Positions 1 to 10,690 of a DNA stretch of 64,000 nucleotides are shown here, one piece after another. The notes beneath the pieces were generated by a model that was not told the origin of the DNA, did no database searches, and worked only from the letters and a program-made list of their open reading frames with translations. The stretch's first letter is position 1. The number at the start of each line of letters is the position of its first letter. Position numbers and translations under genes: made by a program. This stretch comes from Gracilaria vermiculophylla (lineage: Eukaryota > Rhodophyta > Florideophyceae > Gracilariales > Gracilariaceae), in NCBI GenBank assembly GCA_019155205.2, contig JAHNZQ020000172.1, positions 2,568,442 through 2,632,441 on the forward strand. Direction: 5' to 3'.

Positions 1-1378
1 CGATCGACGCCGTCGATTGCTGTCCTTGCTTGAAGCATTCGCTTGTCGTACTCGCTCAGAATGCGAAAGGCATGGCGAGGATGCATTGCACTCGCATAAC
101 AAATGAATATGTGTTCACTCCATCGCTGAGTTGCGCTTTATTGGCTTCGATTGTGCAGCATTGAGATAAGCAGGTTACAACCTCGTGCGATAGCGGGTCA
201 CTCGGTTTTCAATATAACCCATAGAAAAACCGAGATTTGCGACACTGGCCATCAATATTTCCAAGACATTCTAGCCAACTTAGAAGCTACAAACGCAGTT
301 CTCGGCCGATGCATTGGTGATCATATAGTTGGAACATCTGTCTGGCGGGTTTCCACAAATTATAAACCCTGTGTTTAACAACTGCAAGTGTCCCCATTGA
401 GGCACAAAGTTTTCGAAAGAAGAAGTTTCGTACAAACCTCTTCTTTCCATGCACATTGTTTAATGACCTCTGCTCTCCAGCACACGTAGACTCCCAAGTC
501 TACGGATCATTTGTGCATTTCACCGCTAACGTCCATTTTTGAAGATTATATATGGTTCATTCTCTTCCGCGCACCGTCCAGACCTCGGCGAGCGACCGTA
601 CTTAGGGCAAAAGCTGAGAGGTATCGCTAAAGGGTTCCAGATAACACAAAAAAAGTTGGAACGAGGAAGGTGATATTCGTTGGAAGATAACGCTTTTGTC
701 GTCAGGAACACCTACGGAATCTGATACAATCTGCAAAATAGTGGCCCCATGTGCGTAACCCCTACCATGGCCATTGCGTAGGACGTCCTGAAAAAGCTGG
801 CTTTGGAATAAAGCGTTGAAGACGAATAGCAGGACAAGGAGAGAAAGAGCGGGATGCAAAAAATGCAATAGATTATGAAGTACTTTTTACTGCAGTACAT
901 TACTTTTTATATACTGTAGCTGCGGCCACTTGTCAACTGAGTTGTGAAGCCTCGTTGTGGAGATGATTTTTTCCGCGTACGAAGGGTACGTTTGTACCAC
1001 GCAGATAGCCGACGACGCCATGAGGATCATGGGTTCGGAATTTGACCGTCGTTGCCGCTGCTTCAGCCCTTTCTGCTCCATAATATCTAGAAACACTTGG
1101 TACTGAACAATTGTTGCCAACGACAAAAGTCAGGTATCCGCCAGACCACCTTTTACGGATTCAACTCAACGGCAGAATGTCATTGGCGTTCTAGGAGGAA
1201 AGGAACACAAACATCTACATTATTTAGAGAAACGATTCGCTTGAGCTTCGCGTGCAACAGGGAGCGCGCCTAGGAACACCATTTGGCTGCAAATCCATTC
1301 TCAAATATCAGCCAAGTGTTTTAATACTGAACCGCGTTGAATTCTGTCCTTGTGCAGTAAAGTAACTGCGATCCAAGT
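1..1378. other. Intergenic, no gene recognised
   Basis: Short frames only, several of which open with TTG or another non-ATG codon and carry no recognisable motif. I see no tRNA, repeat array or splice-consistent exon chain. It may hold UTRs of the PUM3-like gene that follows or of a gene outside the window. Confidence 0.4.
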
Positions 1379-3271
1379 ATGGTTGCAGAAAACACAACTG
1401 CGGAAAACGCACAAGTCGAGGACAAGCGCATCAAAAAGCAAAACGTTGGAATTCAGGCTAAGAAACGCTCTGCTCCTGAGCGAAAAGAAACTGCCAACAA
1501 AAAGCCTCGCAAGAGTTCAAGTGCGGCAAAGCATGCAGACAAGCCGCAAAAGGTAACTCGACGAGATGAACGTCGGGAGCTCATGAGTCAGGCAAGGGCA
1601 AAATGGGAGCTACTGCGCCCTCGCTCCACGACCAAAGAAAAATCTATAACTTTGGTACAGGAACTATTGGATATGTTACGCGGTCGAATCGTCGAGTTCG
1701 TTTTTCGGCACGATGGCTCTCGAATTGTTCAGTGGATGTTGGGTGAGGGAAATGAAAAGCAGAGAGAGATCGTCATGAAGGAACTTATGGCGTGTGCCGA
1801 TCAACCGACGTTCGGAACTGGTCCGTTTTTTGTGAGACTGGCATGCGATCGTTTCGGAAGTCATCTTGCTTTCAAGATGTTACGAACAGCTGGTAAGAAG
1901 CAGCGGCAGGTCATTTTCGACAAGTATTTGCGGGGTAGTACCTCAGAATTGATGCGAAGCAGACATGGTGCAGATGTACTGGATCTTGCTTACCAGACTA
2001 CACTCAACGCCAGAGCAAAGGCTGAACTCAGTGTTGAACTCTTGTACGGAAAGGAACGCAAACTGTTCGATACAGTAAGAGGAAAGCTTTTTGACCACAA
2101 GCCCGAAGAAGTTGGCAAAAAGGGTCCCAGAAATGCGTTCGGCCATTCCTTGGAACTACTGGAAGAATCCTTCAGAGACGTTGTCGTCGACTCCGCTGGT
2201 GCTGTAATCAACCAACTGATTGATAGGGAGAACATACTTCGTTTTGAAATTGTACACGCCGCGATCAGGGAATACCTTGACGTGCTGGTGACAAGCTATT
2301 CGAAGGAACGATCTCAGGAACTGGCCGCTTTATTGGGACCAGCAGTCGTTCATATTGCTCATACGAAACCTGGTATACATGCCGCGGTACAGTGTGTCAA
2401 GCTTCTTGATGCTAAGCACAGAAAAAAGCTGCTGCGCGGCCTCAAGACACATGTTCGAAAACTGGTCGAAGATGAGTTTGGACATCGGCTCGTAATAGCG
2501 CTTTTCGAATGGGTGGACGACACCAAACTAGTGGGAAACATGGTGAGGACAGAGATGTTTTCGGCGTCGCAATTAGATGCAGAGCTGAATGACGCTGTAG
2601 AAAGCCAGAAGAGCAAGTCGCGAGGGGGGAAGAGTAGAGCAGAGAAAAAGGGCAAAGAAAAGAAGGAAAAGGCCGGGACAAACACGGATATGGAAGCTGA
2701 GGCAAGTGTAGACGTGGCGTACCTCCGGACCGTGTGTACGCACCGATATGCGCGCATGCCTCTGCTGAATCTGCTCGTGGGTAGAGAAAGCCGGTATTTC
2801 AATCCGGACATGTACGGATTTGTGTGGGAGAGTATAGATGTGGAAAAGTTTGGCACCACGTCCAAAAAGGATTCAGGCGTTCGACGCAAAGAGCTGCTGT
2901 CGTCGTTTGAAGATGGAATTCGGGAAGTGATGAAGCGAGAAATGAGGACATTGCTCATGAATCATTGGTCGGCTGCAGTTGTAATTGGGGCGCTGCTGTC
3001 GGAGAGCACATCAGAAAGCGTGGCGAGTGGGATTGTAAACTGTCTTGCGAGCGAAGACGAAGTACGTGAACTCGCGGGGAACGTTTGCGCTCGAAAAACA
3101 TTGGCGACGATCTTTAAAATTGGTGGTGCGAAAACAGCTTGTACGGTGCTTGACAATTGTGAGACGAAAATTCTGCGTGGGTTGGTGAACGCTAAGGGTT
3201 GCGAACCAATTGGAGAACAGCTGGCGAGAGGCAGTGGTAGGGTGGAAGCACAAAAGCTGCGAGAGAAATAG
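1379..3271 (+). CDS. Pumilio homology/CPL-domain protein, PUM3/Puf6 type
   Basis: A 630-residue nucleolar-type RNA-binding protein. The first 70 residues are Lys/Arg/Ala-rich and look like a nuclear/nucleolar localisation region. Divergent Puf helical repeats follow from about residue 90, with the phrases FRHDGSRIVQWML, CDRFGSHLAFKML and EFGHRLVIAL. A basic Lys/Glu-rich insertion lies near residues 410-435, and a C-terminal helical part fits the CPL region. PUM3/Puf6/KIAA0020 proteins bind nucleic acid without the base-by-base code of classical Pumilio and act in large ribosomal subunit assembly (family knowledge). The ATG at 1379 is the first in frame; length and domain order match the family. 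One exon. Confidence 0.9.
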   Translation: MVAENTTAENAQVEDKRIKKQNVGIQAKKRSAPERKETANKKPRKSSSAAKHADKPQKVTRRDERRELMSQARAKWELLRPRSTTKEKSITLVQELLDMLRGRIVEFVFRHDGSRIVQWMLGEGNEKQREIVMKELMACADQPTFGTGPFFVRLACDRFGSHLAFKMLRTAGKKQRQVIFDKYLRGSTSELMRSRHGADVLDLAYQTTLNARAKAELSVELLYGKERKLFDTVRGKLFDHKPEEVGKKGPRNAFGHSLELLEESFRDVVVDSAGAVINQLIDRENILRFEIVHAAIREYLDVLVTSYSKERSQELAALLGPAVVHIAHTKPGIHAAVQCVKLLDAKHRKKLLRGLKTHVRKLVEDEFGHRLVIALFEWVDDTKLVGNMVRTEMFSASQLDAELNDAVESQKSKSRGGKSRAEKKGKEKKEKAGTNTDMEAEASVDVAYLRTVCTHRYARMPLLNLLVGRESRYFNPDMYGFVWESIDVEKFGTTSKKDSGVRRKELLSSFEDGIREVMKREMRTLLMNHWSAAVVIGALLSESTSESVASGIVNCLASEDEVRELAGNVCARKTLATIFKIGGAKTACTVLDNCETKILRGLVNAKGCEPIGEQLARGSGRVEAQKLREK

Positions 3272-4769
3272 TTTTAGCAGTTGGATAGGCTTTTAGAAAG
3301 CAGTAAGTATCGAACCTGTGTTGAGGAAATGCGTTTGGACGTTGCTTGACGTAACAGGTTCGCGAGATGTTTGCAACCTGTGGGCGGAGTCGTCGTGGTT
3401 CCATGTCTGACCAAGGTATCTGCTCGAAAGCGCCAACTTTCCGTTTACTTTTCTTTGTCGCTCTAATATCTTTTGAGCAAGGTACTTTTGAATGGCACAA
3501 AAACGTCGTTTTCGAAGCCACAGGTTGTATTCACCGCAGGCCTGAATCAGCGAGAACGTAGAACTGCAGTGCAGACCAGCGTTAGAAGCAATCTCGTCTC
3601 GGAATTTTGGCAACTTGCTTGACGGTGCGTAGAAACCCTGAACGAGTAATTATTGTGTGGTATTCAGGTCATCTACCGGGTAACTGGCCTGTCTGTAATC
3701 CCTCGCGACTTTAACGTTCGCAAATGCATTGGAAACTCGTGCTTGAAGCAGCCAAGTCAGTGTTTAAGGTAAGAAGAGTGGTTTTGAAGACGTGGTCACC
3801 AGATGTTATACACACAGCACGAGAAACGGTGGAAGTTGAAGACTTTAGATTGTTTCCGTTTATGATCGCTGCTGATTGTGATCGACTGGATATTAGATGT
3901 AGGGTTCGAACAGTGGAAAACAGAAAACTCGGTTTGGGATTTGTTACGACATGGTTTAAGAAAGAAACGGAGCTCGCTTAAACGTTTGTGGACTCATTAT
4001 CGTTTTAACCTTTGTATGATCTCGTTGCTGGGAGGGGGTGTGGTTCCCATGCGACCAAGTTCTTGGTCACGCTGGAACACGGACGGAGATGAAAGAAACA
4101 GGATGGAGTGATCATGATTAAGAGGTCTCGCGAAGGATGTGATTGAGCATGCGTAAATTTACTGCCGAGGGGAGAATCGGGTTATCGCGATTCCTCATCT
4201 TTCGAGTGAGGCTCGAGGTTGGCGCGTGGACTCGCGTTCCACCACGGCGGGCACCGCAGGGTGCGGTCCACAGGTGAGCGGCCGTGGGCTATGAACGCCC
4301 GAGCAGTAGTACCACGGGAACGCTAACCATATCTGGCCGGGCACGCAGCGGCGGTAAACCGACCCTCCAGCACGAGCTGGCTGGCTGGTCCCAAGACCGC
4401 GCTGCGGAACGTCAAATGTGTTCAAAATTTTTGCTCGAGGAGCCGAGTTCCGCGACAATTTTCAGGCCATTTTTTTTGTTCCGAACGTTTGAAAGGGCGA
4501 GCCAAGCCACAACCAAGCACCCGCGCGTGTCGCGCAGAACGGCCGTTTTGCCGACGTACGAAGGGTAGAACGCTAGCACTAGCTGCCGGCTCACACGCGC
4601 AGTGACGCTTCCCTTCACCACTGAGGCCCTTGATCTGTGCAGTGCACGTAGTCATTCATTTCCTTCCACGCAAACCTTCATCGCCTTTCATCCGTCACCT
4701 AAACCGCCCGAGCTCCCCGCTCCACGATTACCCTTTTCATCCTCACGCTTAACTCCCTCGCCGTTCGCC
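3272..4769. other. Intergenic; probable promoter and 5' UTR of the EDC4-like gene
   Basis: About 1.5 kb without a convincing gene. The last 170 bases before the EDC4-like ATG are pyrimidine-rich and read open in the same frame from 4602, but have no ATG in good context and no conserved residues. I treat them as 5' UTR. Confidence 0.4.
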
Positions 4770-7700
4770 ATGGTGGGCGCAAAGCCAAGCGCGTACCTCA
4801 CTGAAGAGGCAAGACTTGAGGCACAACGTCGAATGCTTGCGGAGCGATATGGCCTCTTCTCCGACGAGTCAGATGACGGCGACGACTCCCCTCACCCTGA
4901 GCCCAACGCCTCAGGTCCTCCGAACGGCTCACCCGCGCAAAACGGCGACACCCATGACGCCTCAACCACCGCCAATGGCCGTGAAGCTGCGTTGCCGAAG
5001 CCGCCACATCACGAACCGGCATCCTCCGAAGCTGCTACCTATGGTGAGAACTCCAGCGTTCACGACAGTGACCTCACTTTCGTCATGTCTCAGGATGACT
5101 CCCTCCAAGATGCGGGCCCAACGAGCGCTAATACCGAGCCCGACGCCCCCCAGACTTCCAGTCCCGTTACGGACAGGGCTTCAAGGTGGCCTGGCATCGA
5201 AATGGTGGACCCAGATCACTCCAACATGATCCAAGCCTTTCACCAGTACAAAAGCGATGCCAATCGTGAGGCCGTCTCGTCCCGCGACTTGCGCGTCACC
5301 CAAATCACCATGTATCCGTCGCAGTTTCTCGAGAGGCATGAACGAAAGATTGCAGTCAATGAGAAAGTCATCACGTATGCTGTGGGTGGCCACATTCGTG
5401 CTATTTTGCGAAACAGCCCGGAAAGCCGCTGCTTGCTCAAAGGTCATGACTCGTCTGTAGCCGATCTCGAATTTTTGGCTGCCCAAGAGACCAATGTATC
5501 CGTCAACCTCGAGGGTGAGTTTATATCTATTCTTGGTAGTGTTGCCGACGACGGTTCTGTGTATGTTTGGAAGATCATTCGACGTGATATCGCAGATTCC
5601 AGCAAGTTGGAAGTTCAGGACAGCATTCGCTTCGAACATCCCCATCACGAGAAAGGTAAGAGCTATCGCCGCATTGCCTTTAGGCCGGGGCCGAATTCAA
5701 TCATCGCTGAGAATGGACTTGGGGTAGCCATGTTGCTTATGGACGGTGAGTCTCCTGATCTTCGCGTTGTTGAACTCGTAAAGATGAATGAAAAGATGAT
5801 GGTGCGAGATAAGTTTCTCAGGGCTCGGAACGAAACATTCGATAAGGGAAACAAACCGGAAGGTAACATTGACGCCGCTGCATGGCTATCTGAAAAAGTT
5901 ATTGTCACTTCAAGAGGTGGCTATGTTCATTTGTGGAACTCTGAAAACAATTTAGCCCCCTACATTGTGAGTCTACCACGTGAGAAAGCCACCAAAATAA
6001 CAGGCATTCATGTGTTTAGGAACTGCGGACTGCTATTGGTTTCGGAAGCTGGACGAGAGCTAGAGTATTGGGTTATTACGAACATCCCTGATGAGTTGAG
6101 ATCTGTCACAGTGCAACTTCGACAACGCATTCGTTTGTTCTCTGACGATGAAACGGAAGTATTCTGTCATACATCTGTTGATCCAGCAGAGGAGGTTGCG
6201 ATTGTGTCGAATGTGAAGGGGAAGTCTTTCTTCGTTCTTCACTATAACCAAAATGCAAAGGCATTTGACACTGTCACAGAGGTACCAGTGCGACAGCCTA
6301 TTCTGTCATGTAGCATGACGAGGAGTGATAGACCACCGGTGCTCGGTTCTACCGCTTCTTTTGCCGACGTGACGCCAATCCAAACAGAGGAGCTCGGTGT
6401 GTGGTGCGTGCAACCAAGGGGTATTAATCTCATTCATCTTCCTGTGTCTGACTGCGCTCCACGCTCCAGTGTGCGCGCCGAAGTACATCCAACGCCCACT
6501 GAGAAGACGATGTCCCGAAAGATAGACAAGGTACCACAGCCTCTTGTTTCGCAAACTCTTCCACCAAACCCGATATCCTCTATCAGCAAAAACAAAGAAG
6601 GTCACTCTACATCTTCACCCTCCACGTCTGCACCCAAACGCATTCCGAGGTCTCTCAACAACATGAAAACGCTCAACACACCGCCAATTACAGCGAAGAC
6701 CAGGGAAATCGTAACAGCTTCTGGAAAGTATGGCTCACAACATGTTCCAATGTCTACAACAACGACACCCGGTATGGAGAGCAAAGCTAGTCCTGCTCCA
6801 ACGCCTACGATTTCAACTCCTCATTCTGGGAGTGCGAACCATAAGAATAGTCCCATACCCAATCCAAGTTCAAAATCATCGGAATCTCCTCCATCAGCGG
6901 ATGAAGTGGCAAACATGCTGCTAAGCGCAGCGAAGAAGGCAATTGCTGCATTTGAGGATGGCGCTCCGCAAAGAAATGCGAACGAGAAGGTGAAGATGGA
7001 GCGATTGATTGAATCCGTGTCAGAAACGGCCGAAGCAAATTTGGAGCGGTTTGTGAATTCTTCCATGAAGAATGTTCTCGCGGACAAGCTTGTTCCAGGC
7101 GTATCGCAGATAATTGCGGAGTCTCGCGAGGCTATGAAGAAGAGAGCAAAGCTTGATTCGCACCTCACAGCGGAGCACTTTGACCAAGTGATTGAGCGCT
7201 CGGAAATAACCGGCTCATTCTCGATGGCATGCGACGAAATGACTCGACAAGTTTCGGATGCAGTGAAAAAGTCGATGACGGCCAAGTATGAAGAATTGAT
7301 AAAGCCGACCGTTGAGGTCGTGAAGGATGCTGGAGAAGATCTTTCTGCCAGCTTGGTTTTATTAACAACGGAAGTGCAAAAAGCGACGGCCAGTGAGGAG
7401 GCCCGGGCAGACGTGGTGGAAATCCGACCAGAGGACACAAGACGGAGAATTGAGGAACAAATTACGTTGGGAAATATAGATGACGCGTTCCAAACGGCTT
7501 TGGACAGTGCGGACCTTGAGTTGGTGACTTGGCTGTGTCGGAAGTTCGATTCAAGCACGTTCTTTGAAACGCACATGCTGTCGCAGGTGTCGCTGTTGTC
7601 CCTTGCTCAGCAGTTGGGCCATGGACTGCTTGACAATGACGTCGAACTTAAGGTAGAGTGGCTTCGTGAGATCATGCTGGTGCTTGAACCGGATTCGGAG

Positions 7701-7850
7701 GAGATTGAGGCGATAGCAATGCAGTCAATCCAAGAACTGATGGCTAGAGTAAGGGAACTGCGGCAGAGCAAGGAGTTTCTGGAGCAATATGATGGATTAG
7801 AGAAGAATCTGAAGACGTTGAGTAGGTTAATCGCTTCGCACGTGAACTAG
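4770..7850 (+). CDS. EDC4 / VARICOSE-type mRNA decapping scaffold
   Basis: A 1026-residue protein. An acidic Ser/Pro-rich N-terminus (to about residue 150) is followed by a WD40-like beta-propeller (about 160-560) containing LLKGHDSSVADLEFLA and GSVADDGSVYVWKI. Then comes a long Ser/Thr/Pro linker (about 590-740) and a helical C-terminal region (about 745-1026). This is the layout of EDC4/Ge-1/VARICOSE, which bridges DCP1-DCP2 in processing bodies; the closing helical module is where the family oligomerises (family knowledge). The start at 4770 was chosen because it has ATGG context (gccATGg) and opens the first conserved acidic segment; the frame continues upstream without support. Tail to tail with the Rieske gene. 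Confidence 0.88.
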   Translation: MVGAKPSAYLTEEARLEAQRRMLAERYGLFSDESDDGDDSPHPEPNASGPPNGSPAQNGDTHDASTTANGREAALPKPPHHEPASSEAATYGENSSVHDSDLTFVMSQDDSLQDAGPTSANTEPDAPQTSSPVTDRASRWPGIEMVDPDHSNMIQAFHQYKSDANREAVSSRDLRVTQITMYPSQFLERHERKIAVNEKVITYAVGGHIRAILRNSPESRCLLKGHDSSVADLEFLAAQETNVSVNLEGEFISILGSVADDGSVYVWKIIRRDIADSSKLEVQDSIRFEHPHHEKGKSYRRIAFRPGPNSIIAENGLGVAMLLMDGESPDLRVVELVKMNEKMMVRDKFLRARNETFDKGNKPEGNIDAAAWLSEKVIVTSRGGYVHLWNSENNLAPYIVSLPREKATKITGIHVFRNCGLLLVSEAGRELEYWVITNIPDELRSVTVQLRQRIRLFSDDETEVFCHTSVDPAEEVAIVSNVKGKSFFVLHYNQNAKAFDTVTEVPVRQPILSCSMTRSDRPPVLGSTASFADVTPIQTEELGVWCVQPRGINLIHLPVSDCAPRSSVRAEVHPTPTEKTMSRKIDKVPQPLVSQTLPPNPISSISKNKEGHSTSSPSTSAPKRIPRSLNNMKTLNTPPITAKTREIVTASGKYGSQHVPMSTTTTPGMESKASPAPTPTISTPHSGSANHKNSPIPNPSSKSSESPPSADEVANMLLSAAKKAIAAFEDGAPQRNANEKVKMERLIESVSETAEANLERFVNSSMKNVLADKLVPGVSQIIAESREAMKKRAKLDSHLTAEHFDQVIERSEITGSFSMACDEMTRQVSDAVKKSMTAKYEELIKPTVEVVKDAGEDLSASLVLLTTEVQKATASEEARADVVEIRPEDTRRRIEEQITLGNIDDAFQTALDSADLELVTWLCRKFDSSTFFETHMLSQVSLLSLAQQLGHGLLDNDVELKVEWLREIMLVLEPDSEEIEAIAMQSIQELMARVRELRQSKEFLEQYDGLEKNLKTLSRLIASHVN

Positions 7851-8120
7851 TATGAGGGTCTAGCGGTAAAAATTTTCATGGCGGGTTTGTATTTGTGTAG
7901 ATAGGCGCGCTGTGCGAGTTGAGGCGGGCGGAAAGGTGTTTTCATGTGTGGTGGCTTGATGTGGTTTACTGCTAGTCACGGGGCGGGGGCTCGTGTCCAA
8001 AATATGGCACCGACATGACCAAGGAACGCGCGGTGATGGACAGGCAGCGTTTGGCGACAAAACGAAGGTAACGCACTATTACAACTTTCGGTGCTGGAGC
8101 TGCGGTGACTGGGCACAGAC

Positions 8121-8786
8121 TTAGAAGTTCCACCATGGTGAGTCGCCTGTGCGGAAGTCCTCTTCCTTCCAACTCTTGAGGAGGACGTTGCCGGTGTCGT
8201 CAGTTTCCACGCGCTCAAGGGCGAGCGGGAGCGGGGCGGGTCCCCGAACGACGGCGCCTGTCGGGGCGTACTGCGAACCGTGGCACGGGCACTTGAACTT
8301 CTTCTCGGCCTGGTTCCAGGGCACGACGCATCCGAGGTGAGTGCAGACAGCGTTGAGGGCATAGAATTCGAGGTCCGACTTGTCGTCGGTGACGATGAGG
8401 TACGTGGCATCGCCCTTCAAGCCCTGTACCAATTCGCGGGAGCCCGCGGAGTGGGACTTGAGGTAGTCGTCCTTCTTGATGTTGTTGCCCAGGGCGTCCT
8501 TGGCGATGACGCCGGCTCCGGCGCCGCCAGAGGACTTGGGGACGAAGAAGTAGGAGAAGGGGTAGAGCACGCCCAGGGCGACAGCGCCTGTGCTGCCGGC
8601 CAGAAGAAGGTTCATTGTGTTGCGCTTGGCCATGTCCGGGACGAAATCGTCGGCGCTGGCGCCGGCGGACATACGCACGCGGGCATGGGCGCGCGCGGCG
8701 CGGCGCGACGCGGCGGAGGTGGGCGCGATGGCGGAGCCGGAGAAGGCGCGGCGATGGGCGACGGGGACGGTGGAGACGAAGGCCAT
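8121..8786 (-). CDS. petC: Cytochrome b6f complex Rieske iron-sulfur protein, plastid precursor
   Basis: A 221-residue precursor. Residues 1-40 are Ala/Arg/Ser-rich, begin [12 protein letters not shown] and end near a VRMSA cleavage-like site, a plastid transit peptide. One membrane helix follows (about 55-75, [23 protein letters not shown]), then the soluble domain with both [2Fe-2S] ligand loops, CTHLGC and CPCHGSQY. The C-terminus WWNF resembles other plastid Rieske proteins. It passes electrons from plastoquinol to cytochrome f on the lumen side of the thylakoid. The frame is open 180 bases further upstream, but the ATG at 8786 gives a normal transit peptide. No secretory signal precedes it, which argues for a primary plastid. 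Confidence 0.96.
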   Translation of the reverse strand: MAFVSTVPVAHRRAFSGSAIAPTSAASRRAARAHARVRMSAGASADDFVPDMAKRNTMNLLLAGSTGAVALGVLYPFSYFFVPKSSGGAGAGVIAKDALGNNIKKDDYLKSHSAGSRELVQGLKGDATYLIVTDDKSDLEFYALNAVCTHLGCVVPWNQAEKKFKCPCHGSQYAPTGAVVRGPAPLPLALERVETDDTGNVLLKSWKEEDFRTGDSPWWNF

Positions 8787-9577
8787 GGCAGATAGTGTGG
8801 GGCGCACGCGGGGCAGGGGGGGGTGCGGAGACGGGCGGTGGAGTGGACGGTTGCGACGGCCGGCGGCAGCTGTCGGGGAGGGGCAGGCAGGCAGCGCTCG
8901 CGGCGGATCGTGGGCGCACGCCACGCAGGGGCGGATGCGATTTATGGCGCAGAACGGAGGGTGCAAAATGCATAGCGGCGGCAGGCGCGCCGTGGGCTAC
9001 GGCACGGGCGGCGCGGCGGCAGCGGGATCTCCCGGGCGGCGCGCGCGGCGAGCTCGGCGCCGCGGCGGCCGCGCGCCAAAGTGCGAAACTTTTCGAAATG
9101 TTTGGCAAACGTTTGGGGCGGTGAGCGCGTCATGCTGACGCGCGCGCCGCGGGAAGGCGCGGCGGCGCTTCTGCGCCGCGACGCGCCGCACCGCGCCGTG
9201 TGGCGCGTGGCTGACGCGGCAGCAAAACAGCGCCCGCGGAGCGCCGGTGCTTACTGCGAGTGCCGCTTACACTGCCCGCTGCAGTTTACAGCGTGCGTGG
9301 CACGTGCCACATTCCCGAACCGGGGCGGCGCGCAACGGCACGCTGCTCGCGCGCGCACCTGCGCGCGCGTTGGCGATCCTTTACATGGCGCACTCTGCGC
9401 GGCGCGCGCTGTCCCGGCGCCACCTGCCCGCCGCAGCAGTGCACTCCTCCGGTCGCCACTTGCGCAGCTCCGCTTTGCCCGTCGCCCCGCCGCCCCGCAG
9501 CCCCGCCGCCCCGCCGCCCCGCCGCCGTTCTTATTGCGTCGCGTCGCATCGCTGCGTGTCTTCGCCGCGCACAGAGC
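8787..9577. other. GC-rich region upstream of petC
   Basis: Rich in GCGC and CGCC runs; all six frames are open for long stretches through base composition. It must contain the promoter of petC, read leftwards. I could not find a clear TATA box. Long frames here are Arg/Ala/Pro-rich on both strands and are not credible proteins. Confidence 0.4.
9481..9529. repeat. Imperfect 8-base tandem repeat (CCCCGCCG type)
   Basis: About six copies of a unit close to CCCCGCCG, with single-base interruptions. It lies 50 bases before the small membrane ORF and may simply be a slippage product of GC-rich DNA. Confidence 0.6.
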
Positions 9578-9835
9578 ATGTACGCGGACGCTGCTCCGAT
9601 GCTGCTTTCGCCTCTGCTGAGAGAGGCCGCGTTCTGGTTTGCGCTCGGCGTCGTCATGGCCGCCTTCATGTGCGCCGCCGTCTTGCTCCTCGCCGTCAGC
9701 GCACCTGGTATTGGAAGCACCGCCGCGCTCGTGCGAGCCGTCGGCAAGAGCGTCGACGCCGTGCTGTGTCCCGACAGGGAGCGCGAACGCGCGCATGCGC
9801 GACGGCATTCGCGCCGCTCCTTCGATTTCTTGTGA
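9578..9835 (+). CDS. Possible small single-pass membrane protein
   Basis: An 85-residue frame from the ATG at 9578. It begins MYADAAPMLLSPLLREAAFW, continues into a hydrophobic segment of about 25 residues (FALGVVMAAFMCAAVLLLAV) and ends in a basic, Arg/His-rich tail. The hydrophobic run and ordinary residue mix stand out from the Arg/Pro/Ala translations elsewhere in this stretch. No family is recognised. The surrounding GC-rich DNA yields many chance frames, so the call is weak. Confidence 0.35.
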   Translation: MYADAAPMLLSPLLREAAFWFALGVVMAAFMCAAVLLLAVSAPGIGSTAALVRAVGKSVDAVLCPDRERERAHARRHSRRSFDFL

Positions 9836-10690
9836 ATCGCATCGCCCGCGGGTGCCCCGCCGCCCCCCCCGTGTTCATTGTGTTTACTGCGCCTGCCGCG
9901 CGCGCCGCGCCGCCGCTCACTGCCTTTTGGGTGTGCGTGTGTCTGCCGCCCTGTCGCGCGCCCCCAGTTTTGAAACCATGCAACATGCCACCGAGCACCG
10001 CCGTCTACGTCGTGTCGCGTGCGCTGCCTGCCCTTCGTGTCGGAGCCACCCACCGCCACAGAGCTTACTTTGTCAAAAATTGTAAACTTCCCGTTCTGCG
10101 ACTTGGTCTACGTCTGCATCGGCCAACGGTCGGCAACATAATGGCGCGCTCGCGCATCGCCAACGGCTACAGCTGCGTAGCGCATACGAGGTAGCCGTTC
10201 TCCGCCGCGCTCGCGCGACATGTCGCAGCCGTCGCGGCTGCCGCGCACCGCGAGTCGCCGGACGCCGCTAGTCGCCCCCGTCGCCGCCGCCGCCCCCGTC
10301 CCGCGAGCTACAGCGCCATGCGCCGTGCAGGGGGTGCCGCGCGTTCGCGCTATGCAGCAGCCACCGTGACCAACGTTGGCACACAGCTGCCAGCACGGCC
10401 GCCAAGCGTGCCACCGCCATTCGGCGCCCCCCGCCACTGTCAGCGTGCGCGACACAACCCTGCTGTAAACGGCCATAACGTGGAGCACTGTCCCGCCACC
10501 ACCGCCAAGGCCAGCACACGCGGTCACGGGGCAACGCGGCCACGCGGCCACGCGGCCACACGACCACGTGCCCACGCGCCCACGCGGGCGCGGCTGGAGA
10601 TCGCGCCCACCAGCGCTGCCAACCTACGCGTAGGGATGACGATGGGCGGTGCGCCGCGTTTCACGTCGTAGCGCCACGCCCAAGCCCGCC
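9836..10690. other. GC-rich intergenic, no gene recognised
   Basis: Composition-driven open frames only. A short tandem repeat lies near 10532. It may contain the promoter of the coiled-coil gene at 10691. Confidence 0.4.
10532..10588. repeat. 8-base tandem repeat (CACGCGGC type)
   Basis: About seven degenerate copies of a unit close to CACGCGGC. They drift to CACACGAC, CACGTGCC and CACGCGCC towards the right. It lies about 100 bases before the coiled-coil gene; whether it has any function is unknown. Confidence 0.6.
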